Shown: piece by piece, positions 51,158-60,278 of the stretch | Layout of the letters: every line of letters starts with the position of its first letter | Position numbering within the stretch: the stretch's first letter is position 1 | NCBI RefSeq assembly: GCF_009755605.1 | Contig: NZ_WPNZ01000002.1 | Span: 296,184 to 360,183 of the forward strand | Source of the DNA: Streptomyces typhae | GTDB lineage: Bacteria; Actinomycetota; Actinomycetes; Streptomycetales; Streptomycetaceae | DNA length: 64,000 nucleotides | Direction: 5' to 3' | Made by a program: the position numbers and the translations under genes | The notes under the pieces: generated by a model | What the model was told of the DNA's origin: nothing | Databases searched by the model: none | Seen by the model: only the letters and a program-made list of their open reading frames with translations

Positions 51158-51899
51158 ACCGAACCATCACCTTCTGCTTGGAAGTTCCCCATGGCCGCTC
51201 TTCCGTCCCCAGGGCGGTGTCAGCCGTCGATCACTGTAGGGAACGTCCAGACCTTTCACCGCTGTTAATTGCGAACACGGTGACAAGCTGACGAGAAAGC
51301 ATCTCTTGCCGGAATGTTCACAAAGTACACAGGAGACAGGTAGATGTACTGATGCAGAGCAAAACGGAATGGTGAATGAGCACGTCCGCTCTCCCTTGAA
51401 TGACCTGTTTGCGCATTACACACGACTCCCTCTTTGCTCTCACCGCCTCCCCACGACTCCGCCCCACCGCACCACCGCCACCGCAGCAGCGCCCTCCGCG
51501 CCGCAGGGTCTGGATCGCGGCTCCCCAAGGGCAGCATTCAGCCACTCCGGCGATATTCGGAATGTGGAATTCCTGAGTTCCGGTTCACGAAACCTTCATA
51601 GACGGAACCAGGTCCGCCCGTGCCGGGCCGAGCTTCCAGAACCGCCATGCCCATCAAGCTCTTTCGCGCCAGCACACGTCGTCCATCCTTGTGCCGCTGC
51701 TCAGTGGCGTGCAATTTGATCTCAGCGCACCGGATCGGGAAGCGAGAGACACAAGCACTCCGTTAGCGAACACAAACGGGATCGCCGACCGGCACCAGCG
51801 GTGCCCCCGCCCGTCTCGGCGTCCCGTAGGGGGACACGCCGGCGCGCCGCCATGCCCGCGCATCCGCGCCGGCATGAATCATCCGTGAAGGACATTGAG
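51158..51899. other. 742-bp gap, AT-richer, probably regulatory
   Basis: The region from about 51240 to 51420 and from 51550 to 51720 is clearly poorer in GC than the rest of the window. Open frames are present but have no coding bias or ribosome-binding sites. It must hold the promoter of the SapA-like gene (leftward) and that of the large esterase (rightward). GAAGGA at 51887-51892 is the ribosome-binding site of the latter. Confidence 0.6.
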
Positions 51900-54800
51900 T
51901 TGAGACTCGACATACTGAGGTATGCGCGCATGCCGGTCACGGCGGTGCTCACACTGTCGCTGTCCGCCGGCATCGCCACCACCCAGGCATTCGCGGCACC
52001 GCCGCCACCGGGGGCAGCGGAAGGCTGGTCGCAGCCCGCCGCCCGTGACACCGGAGGGAAACCCGGTGACCAGCCCCGCGCCGTTCCCGCCGGACAGCGC
52101 GCCCAACTGCTCGGCGAGGACTACAAGAAGTCGTCCGACCGGACCTACACCACATCCGGCGACGGGACCGGTTTCCATGTCATGGTCGCCGACGCGAAGA
52201 ACGGCTACGCCTGGCGGACGGCCGCGACGCTGTCCGAACCCGGGTTCGAGACCGACACGTGGGTGGGCAACGCGTGCGTCACGGAGTCGGGCAAGTACGC
52301 GGCCGTCGCCTACGCCCCGCGTACGTTCACGAACAAGCCGGAGCTGATGACGCGCGGCGCGTTCACGGCCGTGCTCGACCTGAACAGCGGACAGATCACG
52401 AAGCTGCCGTTCCAGGCCACGCTCGGCTACTTCTCGCCGGGCTGCGGCCACGGTGACGAAGCGGTGTTCACCGCGCTCACGGACGACGCCTCGAAGAAGA
52501 ACCAGACCCGGCTCGTGACCGTCGACGCCCGGACGGGGAGGACCGGCGCCGAGCAGACCGTCACCGGCCAGGTCACCTCCGCCGTCCCGACCCGCGAAGG
52601 CATCGTCGCCTCCGCGGGCAGGAACATCGTGACCGTGCGCGACAGCGAAGTCCGGGCGGTCGCCGAAACGCGGACACGGCCGTTCCAGTTGAAGGCCGAC
52701 GCCGACGGGGGCGTCGTCTTCATCAGCTCCGACCCGGCGTCCGGCAAGGCCGGCGCCGCCGCCGACCCCACGGCCACGGTCGCCCGCGTCAGCGCGGGTC
52801 AGATCGACGAGCAGGACGCGAAGGCGAAGCCCGTCGGCCTCGCCCGGGGCAAGCTGTCCGACTTCGACCTCACCGCCACCCCCGGCGGCGAGGTCTACGT
52901 CACGGGCGAGGCCACGACCACGTCACGTGCCTCCGGCGTCCTGCACAACCCCGGTGGCGTGCCCAAGGACGCCCGGGTCTCCAGCAGGGCCGAGGCCTTC
53001 GTGTCCTCGCGATGGGCGGACGGCAAGGACTCGCGGCTCCGCCCGGACGAGGTCCTGCAAGCCCGTACGGTCCGTACCACGGTCACGGTGCCCGACACCC
53101 GCAGGACGGTCGTCCTGGACGCGTCCCCGGCCGGGGACCGCGTCGGAGGGCAGCAGCAGCGGACGCAGGGTACGCGGACCAGCCCGGTCCTTCGCGCGCA
53201 GAGTGCCGGGCCGGGTCCCGCCAAGGGGTCGCTGCGAGCGCCCGCGAACGACACGGTCGACGCCGACCGGTACTGCTCCGTACCGCGCAACGACCCGAAG
53301 AAGCAGGCCTTCCAGCCCACGCCGCGTCAGGTCGAGTGGGCCGTGAACCAGGCCATCGTCGGCAAGCTCAACAAGAGCGCGACGCGCCCGGCGAACTGGA
53401 AGAACACCGGCATGGCGGCGTACGCCCCGCAGTCGCTGTTCCCGCTGACCCCGCTCGCGGGCGGTTCCGGGGAGGACTGGCACGTGCCGGCGCAGGTGAT
53501 GCTCGGCATCACCGCGCAGGAGTCCAACATGTGGCAGGCCACCCGGCTCGCGGTGCCCGGCGTCACGGCGAACTCGCTGATCGGGAACTTCTACGGCGTC
53601 GAGTACGCCGCCGACGGCCAGCAGACCGACCCGTGGGCGGTGAACTTCGCCAAGGCCGACTGCGGTTACGGCATCACGCAGGTCACCGACGGCATGCGGA
53701 TGCACGGCAAGGAGAAGGAGAACGAGAAGCCCAAGACCACGGTCCAGCAGGAGGCCGTGGCCCTGGACTACGCCGCGAACATCGCGGCCGGTGTCAACAT
53801 CCTCATCGAGAAGTGGAACGACACCCGCAAGGACGGCCTGGTCATCAACGACGGGCACCCGAAGTACATCGAGAACTGGTTCTACGCCCTGTGGGCGTAC
53901 AACGCCGGGTACTACCCCAAGTCCGCCCCCAAGAACGGCAAGTGGGGCGTCGGCTGGACGAACAACCCGGCCAACCCGCTGTGGAAGGAGAACCGGACCC
54001 CCTTCCTCGAAGCCGCGAGCGGCAAGGACGACTACAGCCACGCCTCGCATCCCCAGGACTGGCCGTACGAGGAGAAGGTGATCGGCTGGGCCGCCCGCCC
54101 GATCGCCGCGATGGTCAAGCCCGGTGACATGCAGACCGGTTACCGCCCGGCCTGGTGGAACACCGACGCGGCCCGCACGACGGCGAAGCCGCCGCTGCAC
54201 TCCTTCTGCGGCCCGCAGAACGACTGTGTGCCCTCGAAGATCGGCGACGGCGCCTCCAACGACGACGGCAAGGGCCCGTGCGCGCTACCCGGTGACCCGC
54301 ACGACGACAATCCGCTCTATCTGAAGTGCTGGTGGAACCAGCCGGTGAAGTGGAAGAACTGCACCACGGAAGCCAAGTGCGGCAACGCGATCCATCGCTT
54401 CAACGACACCTACCCCGAGCAGCCCGACGAGAATTCCTATCCGCCGAACTGCAACACGGGCCTGCCGGACGGGGCGCTGATCGTCGACGACCTCCCCAAC
54501 GGCACGGTGCCGGGCGGGACCAACGAGCGGACCTGCGTCGTCGGCTCCAGCGGCTCCTTCAAGTTCACCTTCGCCGGTGAGGGCGGAAAGTACCCGTCCA
54601 AGATCGACCTGCACCAGATCGGCGCGGGCAACGGCAACCACTTCTGGATGGGCCACACCCGCTGGCTCGCCACCGCCGACGGCAAGCGGCTCCACGTCAG
54701 CGGCAAGTGGACGCTCAACAGCTCCAAGCGGGGCTGGATGCGTGTCTTCACCCACATGCCCGACCACGGTGCGCACACCCGGCAGGCCGCGTACCGGATC

Positions 54801-56000
54801 GGTGGCACCGACTCCACCAGCCCGGTCCGCGTGCATCCGCAGCGCATCCGCAAGAACAAGTGGGTCGACCTCGGCGTCTTCAACTTCACCGGCACCCCGT
54901 CGGTGACCCTCGACACCGACACCGAGGACGGCAGCGGTGACGAGGACATCGCGTGGGACGCGGTGGCCTTCCAGCCGCTGTCGGGCAAGCCGAAGGACTT
55001 CGTGGTCGCGATGGGCGACTCCTACTCCTCCGGTGAGGGCGCTTCCGAGGGCAACCGGGACTACTACCCGGAGACCAACTACCTGGACGAGCAGAACAAG
55101 GACACCCGCAACGCCTGCCACCGCTCCACTCAGGCGTGGTCCCGGCAGGCCACCATCCCGGGCCGCTCCAAGTCCGTCGGCGCCCTGGCCGACAGCAACG
55201 GCTCCGCCATGGACTACCACCTGATCGCCTGCTCCGGTGCCCGCACCTACAACGTGGTGCACGCCGGTGAGAGACAGTCCAACGGCGGTGAGGCACCGCA
55301 GATCGACAAGGGGTACCTGGACCAGAACACCACCCTGGTCACCCTCTCGATCGGGGGCAACGACGCCCGTTTCTCCAAGATCATCCAGAAGTGCCTGGTC
55401 GCCTTCAACGGCGGCAACTGCAAGGACAAGACATTCGAGGAGGGCGACGTCGACGGGTCCGTCGGCGGCCGCGACCGCAAGTTCATCGGCCAGCCCCTGG
55501 AGAAGGCCACCGTCGGCCTCATCAGGGAGATCGTCCGGCCGGACATCGTCAAGACGCTGAAGGAGGTCCACGACAGGGCCCCGAACGCCAAGATCGTGCT
55601 GATGGGCTACCCACCGCTCTTCGAGAACCGCGGTTCGTGCCTCGACCTCTTGGCCCCGCCCTTCCACATCGGCCTGTCGCCCGGCTCCGCGGACTGGCTG
55701 AACGGCGTCGCCGACACGCTCACGGCGGAGATGCAGGGTGCGGCCGACGACGCCGTCAAGCTGGGCGCCAAGGCCTGGTTCTCCAACCCGACGCCCAACT
55801 TCGCGGGCAAGGCGGTCTGCGGTTCCCCGGAGTCCGTCCACGGCATCGTCAAGACGCTGGTGGACTCCGACAAGCCGATGTCCGACTACCCGATCCTGGA
55901 GAAGTTCGGCCTCTCCGCCCAGTCGTTCCACCCGAAGATCGGGGGCGCCCGCCTGTACGCGGACTCCCTGGAGCGCACGATGAACGGCATGGGTCTGTAG
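51900..56000 (+). CDS. Giant secreted protein: lytic-transglycosylase-like plus SGNH esterase domains
   Basis: A 1366-residue exported protein. I place the start at the TTG at 51900, with GAAGGA 7 bp upstream and a basic N-terminus before the signal peptide (LRYARMPVTAVLTLSLSAGI, ending near AFA). Residues about 60-420 look like a beta-propeller. About 460-740 is transglycosylase-like: Glu541 in GITAQESNMWQ, GYGITQVTDGM and YALWAYNAGYY. About 830-1020 is beta-rich, golvesin-like (DIAWDAVAF). The C-terminus is SGNH: VAMGDSYSSGEG with Ser1041, SIGGND with Asn1154, and SFHP with His1344. It could cut and deacylate the cell wall or another surface polymer. Confidence 0.82.
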   Translation: MRLDILRYARMPVTAVLTLSLSAGIATTQAFAAPPPPGAAEGWSQPAARDTGGKPGDQPRAVPAGQRAQLLGEDYKKSSDRTYTTSGDGTGFHVMVADAKNGYAWRTAATLSEPGFETDTWVGNACVTESGKYAAVAYAPRTFTNKPELMTRGAFTAVLDLNSGQITKLPFQATLGYFSPGCGHGDEAVFTALTDDASKKNQTRLVTVDARTGRTGAEQTVTGQVTSAVPTREGIVASAGRNIVTVRDSEVRAVAETRTRPFQLKADADGGVVFISSDPASGKAGAAADPTATVARVSAGQIDEQDAKAKPVGLARGKLSDFDLTATPGGEVYVTGEATTTSRASGVLHNPGGVPKDARVSSRAEAFVSSRWADGKDSRLRPDEVLQARTVRTTVTVPDTRRTVVLDASPAGDRVGGQQQRTQGTRTSPVLRAQSAGPGPAKGSLRAPANDTVDADRYCSVPRNDPKKQAFQPTPRQVEWAVNQAIVGKLNKSATRPANWKNTGMAAYAPQSLFPLTPLAGGSGEDWHVPAQVMLGITAQESNMWQATRLAVPGVTANSLIGNFYGVEYAADGQQTDPWAVNFAKADCGYGITQVTDGMRMHGKEKENEKPKTTVQQEAVALDYAANIAAGVNILIEKWNDTRKDGLVINDGHPKYIENWFYALWAYNAGYYPKSAPKNGKWGVGWTNNPANPLWKENRTPFLEAASGKDDYSHASHPQDWPYEEKVIGWAARPIAAMVKPGDMQTGYRPAWWNTDAARTTAKPPLHSFCGPQNDCVPSKIGDGASNDDGKGPCALPGDPHDDNPLYLKCWWNQPVKWKNCTTEAKCGNAIHRFNDTYPEQPDENSYPPNCNTGLPDGALIVDDLPNGTVPGGTNERTCVVGSSGSFKFTFAGEGGKYPSKIDLHQIGAGNGNHFWMGHTRWLATADGKRLHVSGKWTLNSSKRGWMRVFTHMPDHGAHTRQAAYRIGGTDSTSPVRVHPQRIRKNKWVDLGVFNFTGTPSVTLDTDTEDGSGDEDIAWDAVAFQPLSGKPKDFVVAMGDSYSSGEGASEGNRDYYPETNYLDEQNKDTRNACHRSTQAWSRQATIPGRSKSVGALADSNGSAMDYHLIACSGARTYNVVHAGERQSNGGEAPQIDKGYLDQNTTLVTLSIGGNDARFSKIIQKCLVAFNGGNCKDKTFEEGDVDGSVGGRDRKFIGQPLEKATVGLIREIVRPDIVKTLKEVHDRAPNAKIVLMGYPPLFENRGSCLDLLAPPFHIGLSPGSADWLNGVADTLTAEMQGAADDAVKLGAKAWFSNPTPNFAGKAVCGSPESVHGIVKTLVDSDKPMSDYPILEKFGLSAQSFHPKIGGARLYADSLERTMNGMGL

Positions 56001-56022
56001 GTTCCCTGAAACCTCAGGGAAC
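56001..56022 (+). terminator. Hairpin right after the esterase stop
   Basis: GTTCCCTGA and TCAGGGAAC form a perfect 9-bp stem with the loop AACC, beginning at the base after the stop codon. Confidence 0.65.
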
Positions 56023-56045
56023 TGCCGTACCGCGCGTACCGCGCG

Positions 56046-56072
56046 TGGGGCCCCGCAGCCTGCGGGGCCCCA
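56046..56072 (+). terminator. Strong GC hairpin terminator
   Basis: TGGGGCCCCGCA and TGCGGGGCCCCA form a perfect 12-bp stem around GCC. Together with the preceding hairpin it makes an efficient double terminator typical of Streptomyces, where a U-run is often absent. Confidence 0.75.
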
Positions 56073-56146
56073 TGTGCGCGCCATCGCCGACGAAGATGAG
56101 TACCGGTACTCATGGACCCTGGGCATCAGGCAGGGAGCATCGGATC

Positions 56147-56719
56147 ATGCCCATGCGGAACTTACGAGACACGCGCAACAGGCGGAAGCAGACGGCCGCT
56201 GTGGCGGTCGCCGGCGCCCTCTTCGCTCTGGCGGGCTGCGGGCAGAGCACGGACGACGTGTTCTCCAACCTCAACGGCAATGGTTCATCCGGCTCACCCG
56301 AAGCCACGGCTCCCGCGTCGGACGCACGGCCGGAGACGCCGCCGGACGCGCCACCTAACTACGCCGACAACAGCCGGGTCCGGCGGCCGGGTGAGATGAG
56401 CGCACGGGACGAGAAGCGGGCCAAGCACGAGGCCACCGAGGTGGAGCGAGCTCTGGAGGAGCTGCGCCGGGACGGCAGGATCGGCCCCGCGGCGGTACGG
56501 CCCCTGCTCACGAGGCTCTCCGCGCCCGCACATGTCGCGGTGGAGGAACTACGCATCGGCACCGGCACCGGCGCCGGCAAGGCCGAAGGCAGCGCTTTCG
56601 GCATCTGGATCGGCGGGACCGCCTGCGTCACGGGCTCCGTCAACAGGACCCGCGCCCAGGCCCACGCCAATGGCCACTACCCAGAGACGGGCTGCCTGCC
56701 TCCGGCACCCACTCACTGA
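56147..56719 (+). CDS. Lipoprotein of unknown function
   Basis: A 190-residue lipoprotein. After a basic N-terminus (MPMRNLRDTRNRRKQ) comes a hydrophobic stretch and the lipobox LFALAGC. A disordered Pro/Ala/Glu linker follows (SPEATAPASDARPETPPDAP), then a helical segment (ARDEKRAKHEATEVERALEE) and a small Gly-rich C-terminal domain with two Cys (GTACVTGSVN; ETGCLPPAP). The ATG at 56147 has GGGAG 10 bp upstream; another ATG at 56153 is possible. I recognise no family. Confidence 0.75.
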   Translation: MPMRNLRDTRNRRKQTAAVAVAGALFALAGCGQSTDDVFSNLNGNGSSGSPEATAPASDARPETPPDAPPNYADNSRVRRPGEMSARDEKRAKHEATEVERALEELRRDGRIGPAAVRPLLTRLSAPAHVAVEELRIGTGTGAGKAEGSAFGIWIGGTACVTGSVNRTRAQAHANGHYPETGCLPPAPTH

Positions 56720-57552
56720 GGGTCCGGCCCGGCTCTCCTTCGCGCGCGCTGCGGCCGCTCCGTCATGCCCGTACGACGATGCCCTCGGGAGCCACGCTCG
56801 GGCACCAGGGCGGCGCACACTCGGCGCCGGTCTTCTCTGTACGATCCCCCGACACGGGGCCCGGCTGCTGTGACGCATGAAGTCCCCCAGCTCAGGCGCT
56901 GTCGCGGTGGAACTGCATCAGGGCGGCGAGTCCGTGCGCCAGGCGGCGAAGGCCGGCCGGACGTTCATCAGGTCGCGGCCCCGCCGCGGAAGGCGCATGA
57001 GGCGGCGTCCGAGACCATCGCGTACAACGGGTACGCGCGCCGGATCATCCTAGAAGAGGCCGAGCCGAAGCATGCTGTACGGCGGCACCGCTCCTCTGAA
57101 CCGGCTGTACGGGCCGGCATCCTGGCCGCGTGACGAGGGGACCGAAATCCGGTCCTGCCTGCACGCTCACCGCGCCGACCCGTCCGGCGGGTGCCATCAC
57201 GGGCCGCGGACTCCGCGCGCGCGGGGACGATCCTCTTTAAAACGAACGTTCTATGCAATGCTGAGCTGTGGTTCCCGCGTGTGCGGGGACAGCCCAACGG
57301 AGGCGCTCAGCCGTCCAAGGCGCTCGACGGGACCGGCCTGTACAGACACCGGAGCCGCACCCACGCATCGCCCGGGTTGAGGCCCCGGCCGGTGCGTGTC
57401 TCCCGGCCGGGGCCGACGCATGTCTTGATCGTTTGCCTTTCGGGCCAGCAGCGGGCCTGCCAACGATCACCCGAACGCCGCCCGAACGGGCAACCGCCGC
57501 AGGTTTGCGCGGTTGACGCAGGTGGAATCGTTCCTGCGCCCTGACGCCTGGG
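56720..57552. other. 833-bp gap with gene remnants and a CRISPR-repeat-like site
   Basis: No intact gene is convincing. An ATG at 56876 opens 58 codons (MKSPSSGAVAVELHQGGESV and on) that turn into Arg-rich nonsense, while another frame nearby reads EAASETIAYNGYARRIILEE; together they look like a decayed, frameshifted gene, but I cannot name it. The only other structure seen is the solitary repeat at 57268. Confidence 0.45.
57268..57295 (+). repeat. Solitary type I-E CRISPR-repeat-like sequence with a leader-like AT-rich stretch
   Basis: The 28-base sequence begins GTGGTTCCCGCG, has the dyad CCCGC-GTGT-GCGGG in the middle and ends GGGACAGCCC. It resembles Streptomyces type I-E repeats, which are 28-29 bases of the form GTG-T-CCCCGC...GCGGGGA. 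The 40 bases before it (57230-57267: TTTAAAACGAACG and on) are AT-rich like a CRISPR leader. No second copy follows at the usual 61-bp step and no cas gene is in the window. Confidence 0.4.
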
Positions 57553-57626
57553 TGGGGCGGGTGGGACTCGAACCCACGGCCGACGGATTATGAGTCCGCT
57601 GCTCTAACCGGCTGAGCTACCGCCCC
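57553..57626 (-). tRNA. tRNA with CAT anticodon (elongator Met or lysidine-modified Ile2)
   Basis: The reverse strand folds into a full cloverleaf of 74 nt: acceptor GGGGCGG / CCGCCCC, D-arm with AGCTCAGCCGGTTAGAGC, anticodon loop CTCATAA, and a T-arm GTGGG-TTCGAGT-CCCAC. The 3' CCA is not fully encoded (ACC follows the stem, then C). The anticodon CAT fits tRNA-Met or the tRNA-Ile2 whose C34 is changed to lysidine by TilS. GAGCAG before the anticodon stem recalls Ile2 more than Met, but I cannot decide by eye. Confidence 0.9.
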
Positions 57627-57816
57627 TAACGGCGCGTCGCGCACATTTGTGCGCGCCGTCTGCCGCAGCATAGCCGCTCATACGATCTCCTGCTCCGAGT
57701 GGTCGGCTACGCACGACCATGAGGACCCCGCTGCGGCCCGCGCGGTTCCACCGGGGGCGAAACCCGCACGTACGAGGGAGCGTTGGAGGGCCGCGGGCAG
57801 GACTCCATGGGGCAGA

Positions 57817-57858
57817 AGAGGGCCCTCGGGCACCGGTGATGGTGGCCGAGGGCCCTCT
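57817..57858 (-). terminator. Terminator downstream of the tRNA-Asn genes
   Basis: AGAGGGCCCTCGG (57817-57829) and CCGAGGGCCCTCT (57846-57858) are perfect 13-bp complements around a 16-base loop. Read on the reverse strand, the structure starts 8 bases after the tRNA-Asn end and is followed by a pyrimidine-rich tail (TCTGCC). Confidence 0.7.
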
Positions 57859-57865
57859 CTCACAG

Positions 57866-57938
57866 CTCTCCCGACTGGACTCGAACCAGTAACCTGCCGG
57901 TTAACAGCCGGCTGCTCTGCCAATTGAGCTACAGGAGA
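57866..57938 (-). tRNA. tRNA-Asn (GTT), copy 1
   Basis: A 73-nt cloverleaf on the reverse strand: acceptor TCTCCTG / CGGGAGA with a T-G pair, D-arm AGCTCAATTGGCAGAGC, anticodon loop CTGTTAA (anticodon GTT), T-arm ACTGG-TTCGAGT-CCAGT and discriminator G. The 3' CCA is not encoded. Confidence 0.96.
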
Positions 57939-57943
57939 CCGCG

Positions 57944-58016
57944 CTCCCCCGACTGGACTCGAACCAGTAACCTGCCGGTTAACAGCCGGCTGCTCTGCCA
58001 ATTGAGCTACAGGGGA
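57944..58016 (-). tRNA. tRNA-Asn (GTT), copy 2
   Basis: Identical to copy 1 in D-, anticodon and T-arms; only the acceptor stem differs (TCCCCTG / CGGGGGA), with the third base pair changed from T-A to C-G on both sides. It is the upstream copy of the pair, 5 bp away, and the two are surely co-transcribed leftward. Confidence 0.96.
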
Positions 58017-58183
58017 ATGACTCTTGGTGACGGAGTCACTGCAACAATGTCACCTGCCTGGGGAATCCCGGGCGGCGTGCGCTCGCTGCGACACATACAT
58101 TAGCGCAAGCAGGGGGGTGCTCCGCCAATCGGTATCCCCAGGCGACCGACGTCGGCAGTCGAGGCAAGGGAAGGGTGGCCGTC

Positions 58184-58489
58184 ATGCGCTACCGGCTCAC
58201 ATTCGTGGCAGGACTGGCTCTGGGGTACGTGCTCGGTACGCGCGCCGGGCGTGAGCGCTACGAGCAGATGAAGAAGTCCGTCCGCGAGGTCTCGCAGAAC
58301 CCCGCCGTCCGCAACACCGTCGAGTCCGCGACGCAGCAGGGCAGGGATGTGGCGGGCAAGGCCTTCCACACGGTGTCCGAGCGCGTCGGCGACCGGATGC
58401 CGGACTCCGTGGCCGAGCGGGTGCGGGCGTTGCGCGAGCGCGGGCAGGGCGGCGAGGCCGCGGACGACTGGGGCACCAGCAACACCTGA
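58184..58489 (+). CDS. YtxH-like membrane-anchored small protein
   Basis: A 101-residue protein. One N-terminal helix (RLTFVAGLALGYVLGTRAGR) carries the GY-LG-RAGRERYEQ pattern of YtxH-type proteins, followed by an amphipathic helical region (KKSVREVSQNPAVRNTVESA) and a flexible C-terminus. The ATG at 58184, preceded by AAGGGAAGGG, is preferred over a GTG nine bases upstream. Members are found in many Streptomyces; the function is unknown, with stress links in Bacillus relatives. Confidence 0.8.
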   Translation: MRYRLTFVAGLALGYVLGTRAGRERYEQMKKSVREVSQNPAVRNTVESATQQGRDVAGKAFHTVSERVGDRMPDSVAERVRALRERGQGGEAADDWGTSNT

Positions 58490-58614
58490 GGGTTCCGCAC
58501 CCGGTATCGCCGGGCGACCCGTTCCGTATCCGGCATCGCCCGGCGACCTGCGACGACGTGCCCCGTACGGACAGCCGTGCGGGGCACGTCCCGCGGTGCG
58601 GCAGAATCCTTGCC

Positions 58615-60057
58615 ATGGGGATAGTCGCGGGGTTGGACAGTTCGCCCGATTTCACACGCATCGTGGTCTGCGACGCGGACACGGGCGCCGTACTCAGGCA
58701 GGGCTATGCCCCGCACCCGCTGGAGACGCCGGAGGGCGGCGGGCGGCCGACGGACGTCGATCCGCAGGCCTGGCTGCTCTCCCTCGGCGAGGCCGCGGGC
58801 GGCGGGCTGCTCGAAGGCGTGCAGGCCATCGGCGTGTGCGCGCAGCAGCACGCCCTGGTGCCGCTCGACCACCAGGGCAACACCGTCCGGCCCGCCCTCG
58901 TCGGCAACCATCCGCGCGGCCAGGTCGCCGCCGCCGACCTCGTCGACGGGTTCGGCGGCCGGCAGGCGTGGGCGCAGGCCGTCGGCTGCGTACCGGGGGC
59001 CCCGACGCCCGTGACGAAGCTGCGCTGGCTGGCCAAGCACGAGCCGGAGGCGGCCCTGCGCACCCAGCTCCTGGTGCAGGCCCACGACTGGCTCGTGTGG
59101 CAGCTGCTCGGGCGGCCCGCCCGGCGCACCACCGACCGGGGCGGGGCCTCCGGCACCGGCTACTGGTCGGCGGCCACCGGCTCCTACCGCCCCGACCTGG
59201 TCGAGCTGGCCCTCGGGCACCAGGCGATGCTGCCGGAGGTCATCGGGCCCGCCGACGCCGCCGGTACGACCCCCGAGGGGCTGCTGATCTCCGCCGGTAC
59301 CGGCGAGACCATGGCCGCCGCCTTCGGGCTCGGGGTGCGGCAGGGCGACGCCGTCGTCTCGCTCGGCGCCTCGGGTTCGGTCATGGCCGTCCACCACGAG
59401 GCGCTCGTCGACCCGAGCGGCACCATCACCTCGCTCGCCGACGCCACCGGCATGCATCTGCCGGTCGTCCACACCCTCAACGCGGTACGGGCGCTGCGCG
59501 GCACCGCCGAGATGCTCGGCCTGCCCGACCTCGAAGCGCTCTCCGACCTGGCCCTGAAGTCCACGCCCGGCGCCCACGGCCTCGTCCTGCTGCCCTACCT
59601 GGAGGGCGAGAAGACGCCCAGCCTGCCGCACGCCGCGGGCACCCTGACGGGGCTGCGGCGCGAGTCCATGAAGCCCGAGCACCTGGCGCGGGCCGCCTTC
59701 GAGGGCATGCTGTGCGGGCTCGGCGACGCCCTGGACGTGCTGCGCGGGCGCGGTGTCGAGGTGCGCCGGGTGTTCCTGCTCGGGGCCGCCGCGGAGCTGC
59801 CCGCGGTGCGGGCGGTCGCGCCGATGCTGTTCGGCACGCAGGTCGTGGTCGTGCAGCCCGCCGACTACGCGGCGATCGGCGCCGCCCGGCAGGCGGCGTG
59901 GGCCCTCACCGGGCAGCTGCCGCACTGGCAGGACGCCGTCTCGCAGGTCTTCGAGCCGGGCGAGGAGCTGGCCGTCGGGCAGGCCGTGCGGCAGCAGTAC
60001 GTGACGGTGCGGGAGCAGTCCCACCCGGGGGCGTTCTCCGGGACCCCGGTCGCCTGA
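58615..60057 (+). CDS. FGGY family carbohydrate kinase (xylulokinase-like)
   Basis: A 480-residue sugar kinase. The N-terminal ATPase motif is GIVAGLDSSPDFTRIVV, with the FGGY features AIGVCAQQHALVPLDHQGNT and AHDWLVWQLLGRPARRTTDR, the catalytic Asp region SGTGYWS, then GSVMAVHH and the C-terminal LLGAAAELPAVRAVAPMLFG and VQPADYAAIGAARQAAWAL. The layout fits xylulokinase, but gluconokinase-type substrates cannot be excluded. The ATG at 58615 gives the usual MGIVAGLDSS start. No pentose isomerase or sugar transporter is next to it. Confidence 0.88.
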   Translation: MGIVAGLDSSPDFTRIVVCDADTGAVLRQGYAPHPLETPEGGGRPTDVDPQAWLLSLGEAAGGGLLEGVQAIGVCAQQHALVPLDHQGNTVRPALVGNHPRGQVAAADLVDGFGGRQAWAQAVGCVPGAPTPVTKLRWLAKHEPEAALRTQLLVQAHDWLVWQLLGRPARRTTDRGGASGTGYWSAATGSYRPDLVELALGHQAMLPEVIGPADAAGTTPEGLLISAGTGETMAAAFGLGVRQGDAVVSLGASGSVMAVHHEALVDPSGTITSLADATGMHLPVVHTLNAVRALRGTAEMLGLPDLEALSDLALKSTPGAHGLVLLPYLEGEKTPSLPHAAGTLTGLRRESMKPEHLARAAFEGMLCGLGDALDVLRGRGVEVRRVFLLGAAAELPAVRAVAPMLFGTQVVVVQPADYAAIGAARQAAWALTGQLPHWQDAVSQVFEPGEELAVGQAVRQQYVTVREQSHPGAFSGTPVA

Positions 60058-60278
60058 CGGGGCCCCGCGCACCTGCGCGGACACTTCCTGCCCGGAACTG
60101 GGCATTCCACAGCGCTGCGTGAGTGGATCGAAGCGTTCAGGGTGCCCAGTTCTTTACCAAGACTGATTTTTGACCGGGTCATGGGTTAATCGGTTGCACG
60201 CGTACGGGTGCGGTGGCGCAGGATGGTGGGCGGCCTCGCCAGCCACCTCCCGTCCGAGACTCCTGCCGAGAGACGAGC

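Noticed and set aside
54285..56126. A reverse-strand open frame of about 610 codons opposite the esterase
   Set aside because: It is a Val/Gly/Arg/Asp-rich shadow; the forward strand has an intact SGNH domain.
57268..57400. A true CRISPR array
   Set aside because: Only one repeat-like sequence is present; no second copy at 60-62 bp spacing and no cas genes in the window.
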